Source: Pseudomonas sp. GL-B-19 (GTDB lineage: Bacteria; Pseudomonadota; Gammaproteobacteria; Pseudomonadales; Pseudomonadaceae). From it: a stretch of DNA of 64,000 nucleotides. The notes under the pieces were generated by a model. That model was not told where the DNA came from. It made no database searches and saw only the letters and a program-made list of their open reading frames with translations. The stretch is taken from assembly GCF_019956415.1 (NCBI RefSeq), contig NZ_JAHBDK010000042.1, forward strand, positions 205,490-269,489. The letters run 5' to 3'. The first letter of the stretch is position 1. Every line of letters begins with the position of its first letter. The position numbers were made by a program, and so were the translations under genes. Positions 25,899 through 34,854 of this stretch are shown one piece after another.

Positions 25899-26754
25899 CA
25901 GCGCAGAACTCCTTCAGCCATACCTACAAAGACGCAGCTTCATCGAGCTCGGTGCCCGGCAACGAGCGAAAGCCTTGCTCGACCCCGGCACCTTCCGCGA
26001 ATTGCTCGACCCGTTTCAACGCGTCATGTCGCCGTGGCTTGAGCGCCAGGGCGTGGTACCGCAAGCCGATGACGGCGTAGTGATCGCCAAGGGCAGCATC
26101 GGTGGTTTGCCGGTGGTCATCGCCGCCATCGAAGGTGCATTCCAGGGCGGCAGCCTCGGTGAAGTCGGCGGGGCGAAGATTGCTGGTGCGCTGGAATTGG
26201 CCGCTGAAGATAATCGCAACGGCATTCCAACCCGCGCCGTGCTGCTGCTGGAAACCGGCGGCGTGCGCTTGCAGGAAGCCAACCTTGGGTTGGCGGCGAT
26301 TGCCGATATTCATGCAGCGATTGTCGACCTGCGCCAATACCAACCGGTAATTGGTGTGGTGGCCGGCAGCGTCGGCTGCTTTGGCGGGATGTCGATTGCC
26401 GCCGGGTTGTGCAGTTATTTGCTGGTGACCCAGGAAGCGCGCCTTGGCTTGAATGGCCCGCAAGTGATCGAACAAGAAGCCGGGCTTGAGGAATACGACT
26501 CCCGCGACCGTCCTTTCATCTGGAGCCTGACCGGTGGCGAACAGCGTTTTGCCAGCGGTTTGGTGGATCGTTATGCCGCCGATGATGTGGCGCAGATTCA
26601 GCAGCAGGTCAGTGAACTGCTGCAACAAGGTTTGCCGGCGCAACAACGCAGCCGTCAGGCGGATCTGTACCTGCAACGGCTGGCACGGCTGGACGCCACG
26701 CCGCAAATCGAACCGGCGACGGTTCGCGATCTGTATCAAGGAGCGCGCTCATGA
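25891..26754 (+). CDS. mdcD: Malonate decarboxylase beta subunit
   Basis: MdcD, with MdcE, decarboxylates malonyl-S-ACP to acetyl-S-ACP. The 287-residue protein has the crotonase/carboxyltransferase fold; blocks include LLETGGVRLQEANLGL, AGSVGCFGGMSIAAGL (oxyanion-hole region) and RLGLNGPQVIEQEAG. It starts inside the end of mdcC (eight-base overlap) and overlaps mdcE by four bases. Homologous to acetyl-CoA carboxylase beta-type subunits. Confidence 0.96.
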   Translation: MTDSAELLQPYLQRRSFIELGARQRAKALLDPGTFRELLDPFQRVMSPWLERQGVVPQADDGVVIAKGSIGGLPVVIAAIEGAFQGGSLGEVGGAKIAGALELAAEDNRNGIPTRAVLLLETGGVRLQEANLGLAAIADIHAAIVDLRQYQPVIGVVAGSVGCFGGMSIAAGLCSYLLVTQEARLGLNGPQVIEQEAGLEEYDSRDRPFIWSLTGGEQRFASGLVDRYAADDVAQIQQQVSELLQQGLPAQQRSRQADLYLQRLARLDATPQIEPATVRDLYQGARS

Positions 26755-27554
26755 GCACCTATTCGCTAAGAGGTTTGAACTGGTTCAACGCCTTGAGCGC
26801 AGGGGCCAAGCCGGTCGAAGGTTTGCCGGCTTCATTGAAGGTGGCCGATGGTGTGCTGGGTGATCAGCCTGCGCGGTTTCTCGCGGTGGTGGCTGATCCG
26901 GACAACCGCTTTGTCCGTGCGCGTAACGGTGAAGTGGGTCTTCTGGAAGGCTGGGGTTTGGCCAAGGCTGTGGATGAAGTCATTGCTGCTGACAGTGAAA
27001 AACCGCACAAACGCGCCTTGATCGCCATCGTCGATGTGCCGAGTCAGGCTTATGGCCGACGCGAAGAAGCCCTCGGCATTCACCAGGCATTGGCCGGGGC
27101 GGCAGACAGTTACGCCCGTGCGCGGTTGGCCGGTCATGCGGTGATTGGTTTGCTGGTGGGCAAGGCGATGTCCGGCGCGTTTCTGGCCCATGGGTATCAG
27201 GCCAATCGGCTGATTGCCCTGCGCGATCCAGGTGTAATGGTGCATGCGATGGGCAAGGCCTCGGCGGCGCGAGTGACCTTGCGCAGCGTTGAAGAACTGG
27301 AAGTGCTGGCCGCGAGCGTGCCGCCGATGGCCTATGACATCGACAGCTACGCCAGTCTCGGTTTGCTGTGGGAAACCCTGTCGGTGGAACAGATTGAGCA
27401 GCCGACTGCAGCCGATCTGGCGCGGGTGGCTGAATGCCTGAATCAGGCGATTGGCGATGTAGCCGCCAGCGGTCGCGATCTGAGCAGCCGCTTGGGTGCG
27501 AGCAATCGCGGGGCGTCGAGCAAGGTTCGCCAACTGTTGAGAGCGCAGTGGTGA
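26751..27554 (+). CDS. mdcE: Malonate decarboxylase gamma subunit
   Basis: The partner of MdcD in the decarboxylase step. It is 267 residues long, with a carboxyltransferase alpha-type fold. Conserved stretches are IAIVDVPSQAYGRREEALG and GLLVGKAMSGAFLAHGYQAN. The C-terminal tail (SSRLGASNRGASSKVRQLL) is basic. The ATG overlaps the mdcD stop in ATGA fashion, and its TGA overlaps the GTG of mdcG. Confidence 0.96.
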   Translation: MSTYSLRGLNWFNALSAGAKPVEGLPASLKVADGVLGDQPARFLAVVADPDNRFVRARNGEVGLLEGWGLAKAVDEVIAADSEKPHKRALIAIVDVPSQAYGRREEALGIHQALAGAADSYARARLAGHAVIGLLVGKAMSGAFLAHGYQANRLIALRDPGVMVHAMGKASAARVTLRSVEELEVLAASVPPMAYDIDSYASLGLLWETLSVEQIEQPTAADLARVAECLNQAIGDVAASGRDLSSRLGASNRGASSKVRQLLRAQW

Positions 27555-28168
27555 ACACGCTTATGGCCCACGATCTGCTCTGGGGAATGACCCCGGAGCA
27601 ACTGCCGGTGGATGCGCCTGTGTGGGTGATCGACTCGCTCGGTGCGGGGCAGCCAGTGGCGGTTCGGCGTGCGGTTAGCGCGCCGGGTATGGTCGCGGTC
27701 GGCGTGCGTGGGCGCTTGCGTGAACAGCGTTTTGCAACGGTGATGTCGGTCGATGCGATTCAGCGGCGGGTCAAACCGGAAGACCTTTGTCACGTTTCGA
27801 CGGATCGGGACTTGCCTGCAATACGCGCCCTCAATCGACTGCGGCCGATACTCAACGGCTGTGGTTGGGTGTGGGGTGTCAGCGGTAGCGCCGGGTTTGA
27901 ATTGGCCAGCGGCTTTGTTGCCTTGCACGAGGGCAGTGATCTCGACTTGATCTTGCGCACCCCGCAAGCGCTGGAGCGTTCTCAGGCGCAGTCATTGGTG
28001 AAAATTCTGGATGCGGCGGTGTGCCCGGTGGACATGCAGTTGCAGACGCCGTTCGGCGCTGTGGCCCTGCGCGAATGGGCCGGTTCTGCAGGATGTGTAT
28101 TGCTGAAAAACGCCACCGAAGCCTGTCTGGTGATCGATCCGTGGAACCCGCAGGAGCAAGCCGCGTGA
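27551..28168 (+). CDS. mdcG: Phosphoribosyl-dephospho-CoA transferase (holo-ACP synthase)
   Basis: MdcG attaches the triphosphoribosyl-dephospho-CoA group to Ser25 of MdcC. The 206-residue protein shows the nucleotidyltransferase-like motif HEGSDLDLILRTP and a preceding VSGSAGFELASG. I chose the GTG that forms GTGA with the mdcE stop; an ATG at 27563 would give 202 residues. Homologues begin with HDLLWGMTP close to either start. The frame is open further upstream inside mdcE, but without homology. Confidence 0.93.
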   Translation: MNTLMAHDLLWGMTPEQLPVDAPVWVIDSLGAGQPVAVRRAVSAPGMVAVGVRGRLREQRFATVMSVDAIQRRVKPEDLCHVSTDRDLPAIRALNRLRPILNGCGWVWGVSGSAGFELASGFVALHEGSDLDLILRTPQALERSQAQSLVKILDAAVCPVDMQLQTPFGAVALREWAGSAGCVLLKNATEACLVIDPWNPQEQAA

Positions 28169-29076
28169 GCAGTTTGCTGGTATTTCCCGGCCAGGGCGCG
28201 CAGCAGCCAGGCATGCTCCAGCGTTTGCCTCGCGAGACGCTGATCGAAGCGAGTGATGTGTTGGGCGAAGACACGTTGTTGCTGGATGGCGCCGAGGCCT
28301 TGAAGTCGACCCGTGCGGTTCAGCTTTGCCTGTTGATCGCCGGTGTCGCGGCGGCACGTCAGTTATCCATCGCGCCGGATTACGTGGCCGGATTGTCCAT
28401 CGGCGCTTACCCGGCAGCGGTGGTGGCCGGTGCCTTGAGTTTCAGCGATGCGCTGCATCTGGTCAGCCTGCGTGGTGAGTTGATGCAGCAGGCTTATCCA
28501 CAGGGCTACGGCATGACCGCGATCATCGGCCTGGAGTTGTCCACAGTGGAAGGCTTGCTGGCGCAGGTTCACAGCGTCGACACGCCGGTTTACCTGGCCA
28601 ATATCAATGCCGATAACCAGATAGTGGTTGCCGGCAGCGACGGGGCGATGAACGCGGTGGCGACGCTGGCGAAACGTTGCGGTGCAGGTCTGGCCAAGCG
28701 GCTGGCGGTCAGCGTGCCGTCGCATTGTCCGCTGCTGGATGCGCCGGCTAAAACCCTGGCCGAAGCCTTTGCCAGGGTGCCGCTGAAAACGCCAACGTTG
28801 GGCTATCTCAGTGGCAGCCGCGCCCGGCCCATCATCAACGTCGAAGCCTTGCGCGACGACCTGGCTTTCAACATGTGCCGCGTCGTTGATTGGCGCGGCA
28901 CCGTGCAAAGCGCTTACGAGCGCGGTGTACGTCTACAGATCGAACTGCCGCCCGGTGCGGTGCTGACCGGGCTGGCGCGCCGGGTGTTCGAGCAGGGCAC
29001 CGTGATTGCCTTCGACGGTGCGCGGCTCGATACCTTGCAGGCGCTGTTGCGTGAGGAGGGAAGCCGCCAACCTTAG
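28165..29076 (+). CDS. mdcH: Malonyl-CoA:ACP transacylase of malonate decarboxylase
   Basis: MdcH charges the holo-ACP with malonyl from malonyl-CoA to start the catalytic cycle. The 303-residue protein is FabD-like: VFPGQGAQQPGML near the N terminus, GLSIGAYPAAV with nucleophile Ser78 (family GHSxG), and catalytic His in SVPSHCPLLDAP. Translation starts at GTG overlapping the mdcG stop by four bases. It is the last enzyme gene before the transporter genes. Confidence 0.95.
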   Translation: MSSLLVFPGQGAQQPGMLQRLPRETLIEASDVLGEDTLLLDGAEALKSTRAVQLCLLIAGVAAARQLSIAPDYVAGLSIGAYPAAVVAGALSFSDALHLVSLRGELMQQAYPQGYGMTAIIGLELSTVEGLLAQVHSVDTPVYLANINADNQIVVAGSDGAMNAVATLAKRCGAGLAKRLAVSVPSHCPLLDAPAKTLAEAFARVPLKTPTLGYLSGSRARPIINVEALRDDLAFNMCRVVDWRGTVQSAYERGVRLQIELPPGAVLTGLARRVFEQGTVIAFDGARLDTLQALLREEGSRQP

Positions 29077-29140
29077 ATCGCGACTCAGGCCTTCGAACAA
29101 CAAAAACAACATTCGACGATGCATTTTGAGGACTACAACA

Positions 29141-29557
29141 ATGATTATTTACGGTGTGGCGCTGTTGGCGATCTGTACGCTGGCGGGAGTGATCATGGGC
29201 GATGCGCTTGGCATGTTGCTGGGCGTTAAATCCAACGTTGGCGGGGTCGGGATCGCGATGATCTTGCTGATTTGCGCGCGGTTGTGGATGCAAAAACGCG
29301 GCGGCATGACCAAGGATTGCGAGATGGGCGTCGGCTTCTGGGGCGCCATGTACATTCCGGTGGTGGTCGCCATGGCCGCACAACAAAACGTGGTGACGGC
29401 CTTGCATGGCGGGCCAGTGGCGGTGCTCGCGGCGATCGGTTCGGTGGTGATCTGCGGCTGCACCATTGCCTTGATCAGCCGGACGCATAAAGGCGAACCC
29501 TTGCCCGATGAACCGGTGGACATTACCCCGGTCGGCACACCTGTAGGAGGTCGCTGA
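29141..29557 (+). CDS. madL: Malonate transporter subunit MadL
   Basis: A 138-residue inner-membrane protein with about four hydrophobic helices, starting MIIYGVALLAICTLAG. MadL and MadM together form the sodium-dependent malonate importer first described in Malonomonas. GAGGACTACAACA precedes the ATG. It lies 64 bases after mdcH and one base before madM. Klebsiella uses mdcF instead; Pseudomonas clusters carry madLM. Confidence 0.93.
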   Translation: MIIYGVALLAICTLAGVIMGDALGMLLGVKSNVGGVGIAMILLICARLWMQKRGGMTKDCEMGVGFWGAMYIPVVVAMAAQQNVVTALHGGPVAVLAAIGSVVICGCTIALISRTHKGEPLPDEPVDITPVGTPVGGR

Positions 29558-29558
29558 T

Positions 29559-30323
29559 ATGTGGGAACTCATCGAGAAAGGCCTGACCACCAACAGTCTG
29601 GTCACCGCGTTCGCGTTCGTTGGCGTGATCATGTGGGTGTCGGTTGTCTTGTCGAAGCGCCTGACATTCGGGCGGATTCACGGCTCGGCGATTGCCATTG
29701 TCATCGGATTGGTCCTGGCGTGGGTCGGAGGTACCCTGACGGGAGGGCAAAAAGGCCTGGCGGATTTGACCCTGTTTTCTGGCATTGGGTTGATGGGCGG
29801 CGCGATGTTGCGCGACTTTGCCATTGTCGCCACTGCATTCGAAGTTCAGGCCAGCGAAGCGAAAAAAGCCGGGTTGATTGGCGTGATCGCGCTACTTCTT
29901 GGCACGATATTGCCGTTCATTGTCGGCGCGTGCATGGCCTGGGCGTTTGGTTATCGTGATGCGATCAGCATGACCACCATCGGCGCGGGCGCGGTGACGT
30001 ACATCGTCGGGCCGGTGACCGGGGCGGCGATTGGCGCCAGTTCCGATGTGATGGCGCTGTCGATTGCCACCGGGTTGATCAAGGCGATTCTGGTGATGGT
30101 CGGCACGCCCATGGCGGCACGCTGGATGGGGCTGGATAACCCGCGTTCGGCGATGGTGTTTGGCGGGTTGGCCGGGACGGTCAGCGGCGTGACGGCCGGG
30201 CTGGCGGCGACGGATCGGCGGTTGGTGCCTTATGGCGCGTTGACGGCGACGTTCCATACCGGGCTGGGGTGCTTGCTGGGGCCTTCGTTGTTGTACTTCA
30301 TTGTTCGCGGGATTGTTGGTTAA
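29559..30323 (+). CDS. madM: Malonate transporter subunit MadM
   Basis: The 254-residue partner of MadL, with seven or so transmembrane stretches, for example FAFVGVIMWVSVVLSKRL and IAIVIGLVLAWVGGTL. Glycine-rich loops ITTIGAGAVTYIVGPVTGAA (seen as MTTIGAGAVTYIVG) and VFGGLAGTVSGVTAGLAA are family features. GTAGGAGG precedes the ATG closely. It is the last gene of the plus-strand malonate cluster, convergent with mdcR. Confidence 0.93.
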   Translation: MWELIEKGLTTNSLVTAFAFVGVIMWVSVVLSKRLTFGRIHGSAIAIVIGLVLAWVGGTLTGGQKGLADLTLFSGIGLMGGAMLRDFAIVATAFEVQASEAKKAGLIGVIALLLGTILPFIVGACMAWAFGYRDAISMTTIGAGAVTYIVGPVTGAAIGASSDVMALSIATGLIKAILVMVGTPMAARWMGLDNPRSAMVFGGLAGTVSGVTAGLAATDRRLVPYGALTATFHTGLGCLLGPSLLYFIVRGIVG

Positions 30324-30354
30324 GCCGGTAGATCATCGCTGACTGTTCTGGCGC

Positions 30355-30422
30355 CTTCGCGGGCAAGCCTCGCTCCTACAGGGATCGCGTAAATCCTGTA
30401 GGAGCGAGGCTTGCCCGCGATG
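30355..30422. repeat. REP pair (REPIN) between madM and mdcR
   Basis: Perfect inverted units TCGCGGGCAAGCCTCGCTCC and GGAGCGAGGCTTGCCCGCGA lie between the convergent genes madM and mdcR, where they may serve as a bidirectional transcript end. Confidence 0.9.
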
Positions 30423-30436
30423 GTCGCGACGCGGTC

Positions 30437-31351
30437 TCAGAGCTGCCTATTGGCGTACATCCGGCACTCCGCCAACAGCGCCAGCAAGTTCGGATCGCGC
30501 TCCTTGGCCTTCAAGAACACCACCCCGATGTGCTGCTGCAACCGATAGCGTTCCTGCAACGGTATCAGCTTCACCCGGTTCTCATACACCGCCGCAATCC
30601 GCCCCGGCAGCAACGCATAACCCACCCCTGAGCTGACCATGCTCAGCAGGGTAAAGATGTCGTTGACCTGCATCGCCACCTTCGGCTCGAACCCCGCCTG
30701 CTTGAACACCCGATTACCGTCCTGGTGCGTGGCAAAGCCCTGGGTCAGGGTAATGAACGTCTCGTCGCGCACTTCGGCCAGGTCGACCTCGGCGCGTTGG
30801 GCAAACTTCGAATCCGCTGGCGTCGCGAGGAAGATGTCGTCGGAAAACAGCGGAATCTGCTCGCAGTCCGGGTCATTGACGCTCTCGTCCAGCGACACCA
30901 GGATCGCGTCGACTTCCATGTTCTTGAGCTTGTACAACAGGTCGAAGTTCGAACCGAGGATCAAGTCGATGTTGAGTTCGCTGCGGCGGATTTTCAGGCC
31001 CATGATCAGCTGCGGCACGGTCTTCACCGTCAGTGAGTACAGCGAGCCGAGCTTGAAGCGTTCAGCGGAAAAACCGGCGGCTTCGCGTGTCAGGCGCACG
31101 GTTTCGACCACGTCCTGAATCAGCTTCTGTGCTCGCTCTTCGAGCACATACGCACTTTCCAGCGGCGTCAGGTTACGGCCCTCGTGTTTGAACAGCGGGC
31201 AGCGCAGGGCGCTTTCCAGGGAGTGGATCGCCCGGTGCACGCTGACGTTGCTGGTCTGCAACTCGGCGGCGGCGCGGGCGAGATTGCCGGTGCGCATAAA
31301 GGCCAGGAACACCTCGAGTTTTTTCAGGGTCAATTCTTCATCGATCAGCAT
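30437..31351 (-). CDS. mdcR: LysR family malonate regulator MdcR
   Basis: A 304-residue LysR-type regulator: winged HTH in residues 1-65 (LKKLEVFLAFMRTGNLARAA) and a periplasmic-binding-like effector domain after it. It sits at the end of the mdc-mad cluster on the opposite strand, the usual place of mdcR in Pseudomonas, and is expected to activate mdcA transcription with malonate as signal. I start at MLIDEELT; an upstream ATG 36 bases away is less likely. I did not identify its operator with confidence upstream of mdcA. Confidence 0.9.
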   Translation of the reverse strand: MLIDEELTLKKLEVFLAFMRTGNLARAAAELQTSNVSVHRAIHSLESALRCPLFKHEGRNLTPLESAYVLEERAQKLIQDVVETVRLTREAAGFSAERFKLGSLYSLTVKTVPQLIMGLKIRRSELNIDLILGSNFDLLYKLKNMEVDAILVSLDESVNDPDCEQIPLFSDDIFLATPADSKFAQRAEVDLAEVRDETFITLTQGFATHQDGNRVFKQAGFEPKVAMQVNDIFTLLSMVSSGVGYALLPGRIAAVYENRVKLIPLQERYRLQQHIGVVFLKAKERDPNLLALLAECRMYANRQL

Positions 31352-31412
31352 GGCCCGGACTCTTATTCGAATGGCTCGATTGTGCACGCATGCGATGTTT
31401 TGTAGCAGCTAT

Positions 31413-31493
31413 GTAGCAGCTGTCGAGTGAAACGAGGCTGCGATCTTTTGATCTTGAAAAAAGCGCAGCCTCGTTGCACTCGACAGCGCCTAC
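31413..31493. repeat. Inverted repeat of the GCTGTCGAGTGAAACGAGGC type
   Basis: Arms GCTGTCGAGTGAAACGAGGC and GCCTCGTTGCACTCGACAGC lie in the divergent region between mdcR and the hemolysin III gene. This is a distinct Pseudomonas palindrome family, with the centre CGATCTTTTGATCTTG. It is close enough to both promoters to influence them. Confidence 0.85.
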
Positions 31494-31534
31494 AGTTTGC
31501 GCGATGTTGCATCAAATTTTGAGGTGAGCAACGC

Positions 31535-32152
31535 ATGTATCACGGGGAACGATTGAACGCCTGGACGCATTTGGTCGGGGCGGTGGCAGCAACGGTCGGG
31601 GTGGTCTGGATGCTGGTCATCGCCAGCATGGACGGCAGTCCGTGGAAGATCGTCAGCGTGGCGATTTACGGTTTCACCTTGATGGTCCTGTACAGCGCCT
31701 CGACTGTTTACCACAGCGTGCGCGGGCGCAAGAAAGCGATCATGCAGAAGGTTGATCACTTTTCGATCTATCTGTTGATCGCCGGCAGTTACACACCGTT
31801 TTGTCTGGTGACCCTGCGCGGGCCGTGGGGCTGGACGCTGTTCGGAATTGTCTGGGGGCTGGCGCTGATCGGCATCCTGCAAGAGATCAAGCCGCGTTCC
31901 GAAGCACGGATTCTGTCGATCGTGATTTACGCGGTGATGGGCTGGATCGTGCTGGTAGCGGTCAAGCCGTTACTCGCGGCGTTGGGCACTGCGGGGTTTG
32001 CGTGGCTGGCGGCGGGCGGGATCTTGTACACCGTGGGCATTATCTTTTTTGCCCTGGACCATCGGCTGCGGCATGCCCACGGGATCTGGCATTTGTTTGT
32101 GATTGCCGGGAGCTTGCTGCACTTTGTGGCGATTTTCTTTTATGTCCTCTAA
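31535..32152 (+). CDS. Hemolysin III / PAQR family membrane protein
   Basis: A 205-residue inner-membrane protein with seven predicted helices, starting MYHGERLNAWTHLVGAVAA. The PAQR family signature residues are visible as His in NAWTHLVGA, ASTVYHSVRG, VDHFSIYLLIAGSYTPF (with Asp) and the C-terminal DHRLRHAHGIWHLFVIAGS. These histidines and the aspartate form the zinc site in relatives. Bacterial members (TrhA) have been linked to membrane fluidity homeostasis; toxin activity is doubtful. GAGGTGAG precedes the ATG. Confidence 0.92.
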   Translation: MYHGERLNAWTHLVGAVAATVGVVWMLVIASMDGSPWKIVSVAIYGFTLMVLYSASTVYHSVRGRKKAIMQKVDHFSIYLLIAGSYTPFCLVTLRGPWGWTLFGIVWGLALIGILQEIKPRSEARILSIVIYAVMGWIVLVAVKPLLAALGTAGFAWLAAGGILYTVGIIFFALDHRLRHAHGIWHLFVIAGSLLHFVAIFFYVL

Positions 32153-32170
32153 ACCACCGCACTCCTACAT

Positions 32171-33088
32171 TTAATCCTGCGCAGGGATCAAGCGATCCAG
32201 TTGTTCCTGGGCGCGGCGGCTGAACACTTGCAACAGATCATTCAAGGTGTGGGGCGGCGGTTCGGTGGCGCGGGTTACCGCGTACAGAGTGATAGGCAGC
32301 GGCGGGGTCAACGGGCGAATCGTCGTCGCGGCGGGGGAGGCGCCGAGTGCCGTGAATGGATCGATCACCGCCAATCCGGCGCCGGATTCCACCATCGCCC
32401 GGGCCAGTGAATAGGTCTGCACTGCGATGCGTATCCGGGGCGGCGGCTCCACCGCTTCGAGGTAACTGTCGAGTCGGGCCGCCAACGGGTCGGCGCTGGA
32501 CAAACCAATCAGCGGAGCATCCGCCAGCGCCATCAACGGCAACGGTGTGCCTGCCTCCGCTGCCGACCAGTAACCGGCGGGCGCCAGCGCCACCAGAACG
32601 CCGGACGCTAGCGCCTGGGCCTTGAGCCCTGGATGATCCGGTCGTTGCAGGGTCAGGGCGACATCCACTTCGCGCATCAGCAGGTTCTGCACCAGTTCGC
32701 GGCTATGGGCGCTCGACAGTTCACAGGCGATGTCCGGGTAGCGCACGGTCCACTCGTGAATCGCCGGCGGCAGCAATGACAGGGCCAGCGCCGGGGTGGC
32801 GCCAATGCGCAGGCTATGGCCCGGCTCGCGGCGCAAGCTCTGGGCCAGGCGCCGCACGCCTTGCAGGCTTTCGGTGACCTTATCGACTTCACGCTCCAGC
32901 TCCAGCGCTTCCGGCGTTGCCTGCAATTTGCCGCGAACCCGCAAGAACAGAGGGAAACCCAGTTGCTGCTCGGCGTGCTGCAGCACCTTGGTCACCGCCG
33001 GCTGAGAGACGTGCAGCAATCGCGCGGCCGCACTGATCGACCCGGTCTGGCGGATCGCCTGGAAAATTTCGATATGACGAAGACGCAT
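32171..33088 (-). CDS. LysR family transcriptional regulator
   Basis: A 305-residue LysR protein with HTH MRLRHIEIFQAIRQTGSISA and AARLLHVSQPAVTKVLQ, and an effector-binding domain. It is divergent (110 bases) from a D-amino-acid dehydrogenase gene, which it probably controls. The effector is unknown; an amino acid is a reasonable guess from the neighbours. The chosen start MRLRHIEIF is the family start; the open frame continues 37 codons upstream across the promoter region. Confidence 0.9.
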   Translation of the reverse strand: MRLRHIEIFQAIRQTGSISAAARLLHVSQPAVTKVLQHAEQQLGFPLFLRVRGKLQATPEALELEREVDKVTESLQGVRRLAQSLRREPGHSLRIGATPALALSLLPPAIHEWTVRYPDIACELSSAHSRELVQNLLMREVDVALTLQRPDHPGLKAQALASGVLVALAPAGYWSAAEAGTPLPLMALADAPLIGLSSADPLAARLDSYLEAVEPPPRIRIAVQTYSLARAMVESGAGLAVIDPFTALGASPAATTIRPLTPPLPITLYAVTRATEPPPHTLNDLLQVFSRRAQEQLDRLIPAQD

Positions 33089-33197
33089 GGCAAGTCCATA
33101 ACCTTTGTTTATGGGTTCGGCATCTTTATTCATTGTTCGCCGCCTGTCACCTGGCTCTAACCTCGGCCTCGCCTTCACAACGGTTTTAGGGACGGAC

Positions 33198-34439
33198 ATG
33201 GTTCAGCGTGTGTGCATTATCGGCGGTGGCGTGATTGGCCTTGCAACGGCGTATGCGCTAGTGCGCGACGGCTTCGAGGTGACGGTGGTCGAGGCCCGGG
33301 ATTCGCTGGGCAGCGAAACCAGTTTCGCCAACGGCGGCCAGTTGTCCTATCGCTACGTGGCGCCACTGGCGGACGCCGGCGTGCCGTTACAGGCGATCGG
33401 CTGGATGCTGCGCGGCGACTCGCCGTTGAAGCTACGTCCGCGTCTCGACCCGACGCAATGGCGCTGGATGGCATCGTTCCTCGCCGCGTGCCGCCATTCG
33501 GTCAACCGTGAGAACGCCGCGCATCTGCTGCGCCTGGCGCTGTTCAGCCAGAGCACACTGAAAACCTGGCGCGAAGACGATGGGCTGAGCGGTTTCCAAT
33601 GGCGGCGCAATGGCAAACTGGTGACATTCCGCAACCCCGCCAGCTTCGGGAAAGCGCGACAAGGCCTGGCCGATCCGCAGCAACAGCAGGTGTTGTCTGC
33701 CGCCGAGTGTACGCAGCTGGAACCGGCGCTGGCCGATGCCCCTTTTGTCGGCGCGATCTATACGCCAGACGAAGAAGTCGGCGATTGCCATGGTTTTTGC
33801 CAACAACTGGCGGCGCGACTGAAGGCGTCCGGCCGTTGCGAATTTCGCCTGGGCCACGCCGTGACCGGCATTCACCACCGCAACGGCGCGGTCACCGCCA
33901 TTGAGTTGGGTGCCGAGCTGTTGCCGGTCGAGCAGCTGGTAATTGCCGCCGGCCATCGCAGTCCGCTGCTGGCGCTGCCTGGCCTGCGGCTACCGCTCTA
34001 TCCCCTGAAAGGTTACAGCCTGACGCTGCCGATCGGTGCCGAACACCGGGCGCCCGAGCTGAGCATCACCGACTACGACCGCAAGATCGTGTATGCGCGC
34101 ATTGGTGAGCAATTGCGTGTGGCGGCGATGGTCGACATTGTCGGCTTCGACTCGGCCGTCGATCCCGAACGCTTGAGCCTGATCAAGCGCCAGGCCCGCG
34201 ACACGTTCCCGAATGCCGGCGATTACGATGCCGCCGTGGAGTGGGCCGGCATGCGTCCAGCGACCCCCAGCGGAGTACCGCTGCTGGGCGCTACGGCCTA
34301 CCGCAATCTGTGGCTCAATCTCGGTCATGGCGCGCTGGGTTTTACCCTGGCCTGTGGCAGCGGCCAGTTACTCAGTGAGCTGATCAGCCAGCGCCAGACT
34401 TCCATCGACCTGCTGGGTTTCAGCCACCCGGTCGCTTGA
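33198..34439 (+). CDS. FAD-dependent D-amino acid dehydrogenase (DadA-like)
   Basis: A 413-residue oxidoreductase of the DadA family. The FAD-binding motif VCIIGGGVIGLATAYAL is at residues 4-20, followed by ETSFANGGQLSYRYVAPLAD, and the C-terminal WAGMRPATPSGVPLLGAT is typical of DAO/DadA enzymes. It should deaminate D-amino acids to oxo acids, passing electrons to the respiratory chain. It is followed by a RidA gene, whose product clears reactive enamine/imine intermediates of such enzymes. It is probably a second DadA paralogue; no alanine racemase gene is next to it. Confidence 0.9.
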   Translation: MVQRVCIIGGGVIGLATAYALVRDGFEVTVVEARDSLGSETSFANGGQLSYRYVAPLADAGVPLQAIGWMLRGDSPLKLRPRLDPTQWRWMASFLAACRHSVNRENAAHLLRLALFSQSTLKTWREDDGLSGFQWRRNGKLVTFRNPASFGKARQGLADPQQQQVLSAAECTQLEPALADAPFVGAIYTPDEEVGDCHGFCQQLAARLKASGRCEFRLGHAVTGIHHRNGAVTAIELGAELLPVEQLVIAAGHRSPLLALPGLRLPLYPLKGYSLTLPIGAEHRAPELSITDYDRKIVYARIGEQLRVAAMVDIVGFDSAVDPERLSLIKRQARDTFPNAGDYDAAVEWAGMRPATPSGVPLLGATAYRNLWLNLGHGALGFTLACGSGQLLSELISQRQTSIDLLGFSHPVA

Positions 34440-34466
34440 ATTTCCCTGTCAGAAAAGGACCCTGTC

Positions 34467-34817
34467 ATGACCATTAAACGTTTTCACAGCAACCCACGCC
34501 TGTCAGGCGCCGTGACCTTCGGCGAGCTGGTGTTTCTCTCCGGTCAGGTGCCAGGCGACGCCCTGGATGCCGGCGGTCAGACCCGCGAAGTACTGGCGAA
34601 AATCGACGCGTTGCTGGCCGAGGCCGGTAGCGACAAAGATCATTTGCTGAGCGCGACGATTTATCTGAAGGACATCAATGCCGATTTCTCGGCGATGAAT
34701 GAAGTCTGGTCGGCCTGGTTGTCACCGGGACAGGCGCCGAGCCGCACCACCGTGCAGGCGGATCTGGCGCGTCCGCAAGTGTTGGTGGAAATCACTATTA
34801 CCGCGGCCCGCATCTGA
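34467..34817 (+). CDS. RidA family enamine/imine deaminase
   Basis: A 116-residue RidA (YjgF/YER057c) protein with GELVFLSGQVPGDALD near the N terminus and RTTVQADLARPQVLVEITITAA at the end, where the Arg binds the substrate carboxylate. It hydrolyses enamines and imines to oxo acids. AGAAAAGGACCC lies before the ATG. It is 27 bases after the DadA-like gene and likely co-transcribed, consistent with D-amino acid oxidation producing imines. Confidence 0.92.
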   Translation: MTIKRFHSNPRLSGAVTFGELVFLSGQVPGDALDAGGQTREVLAKIDALLAEAGSDKDHLLSATIYLKDINADFSAMNEVWSAWLSPGQAPSRTTVQADLARPQVLVEITITAARI

Positions 34818-34854
34818 ACCCACCCGTACCCAACACCCACAACGGAGAATAACA

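Noticed and set aside
31535..32152. Hemolysin/toxin role for the hemolysin III family protein
   Set aside because: The sequence is a seven-helix PAQR membrane protein; most bacterial members are not secreted toxins.
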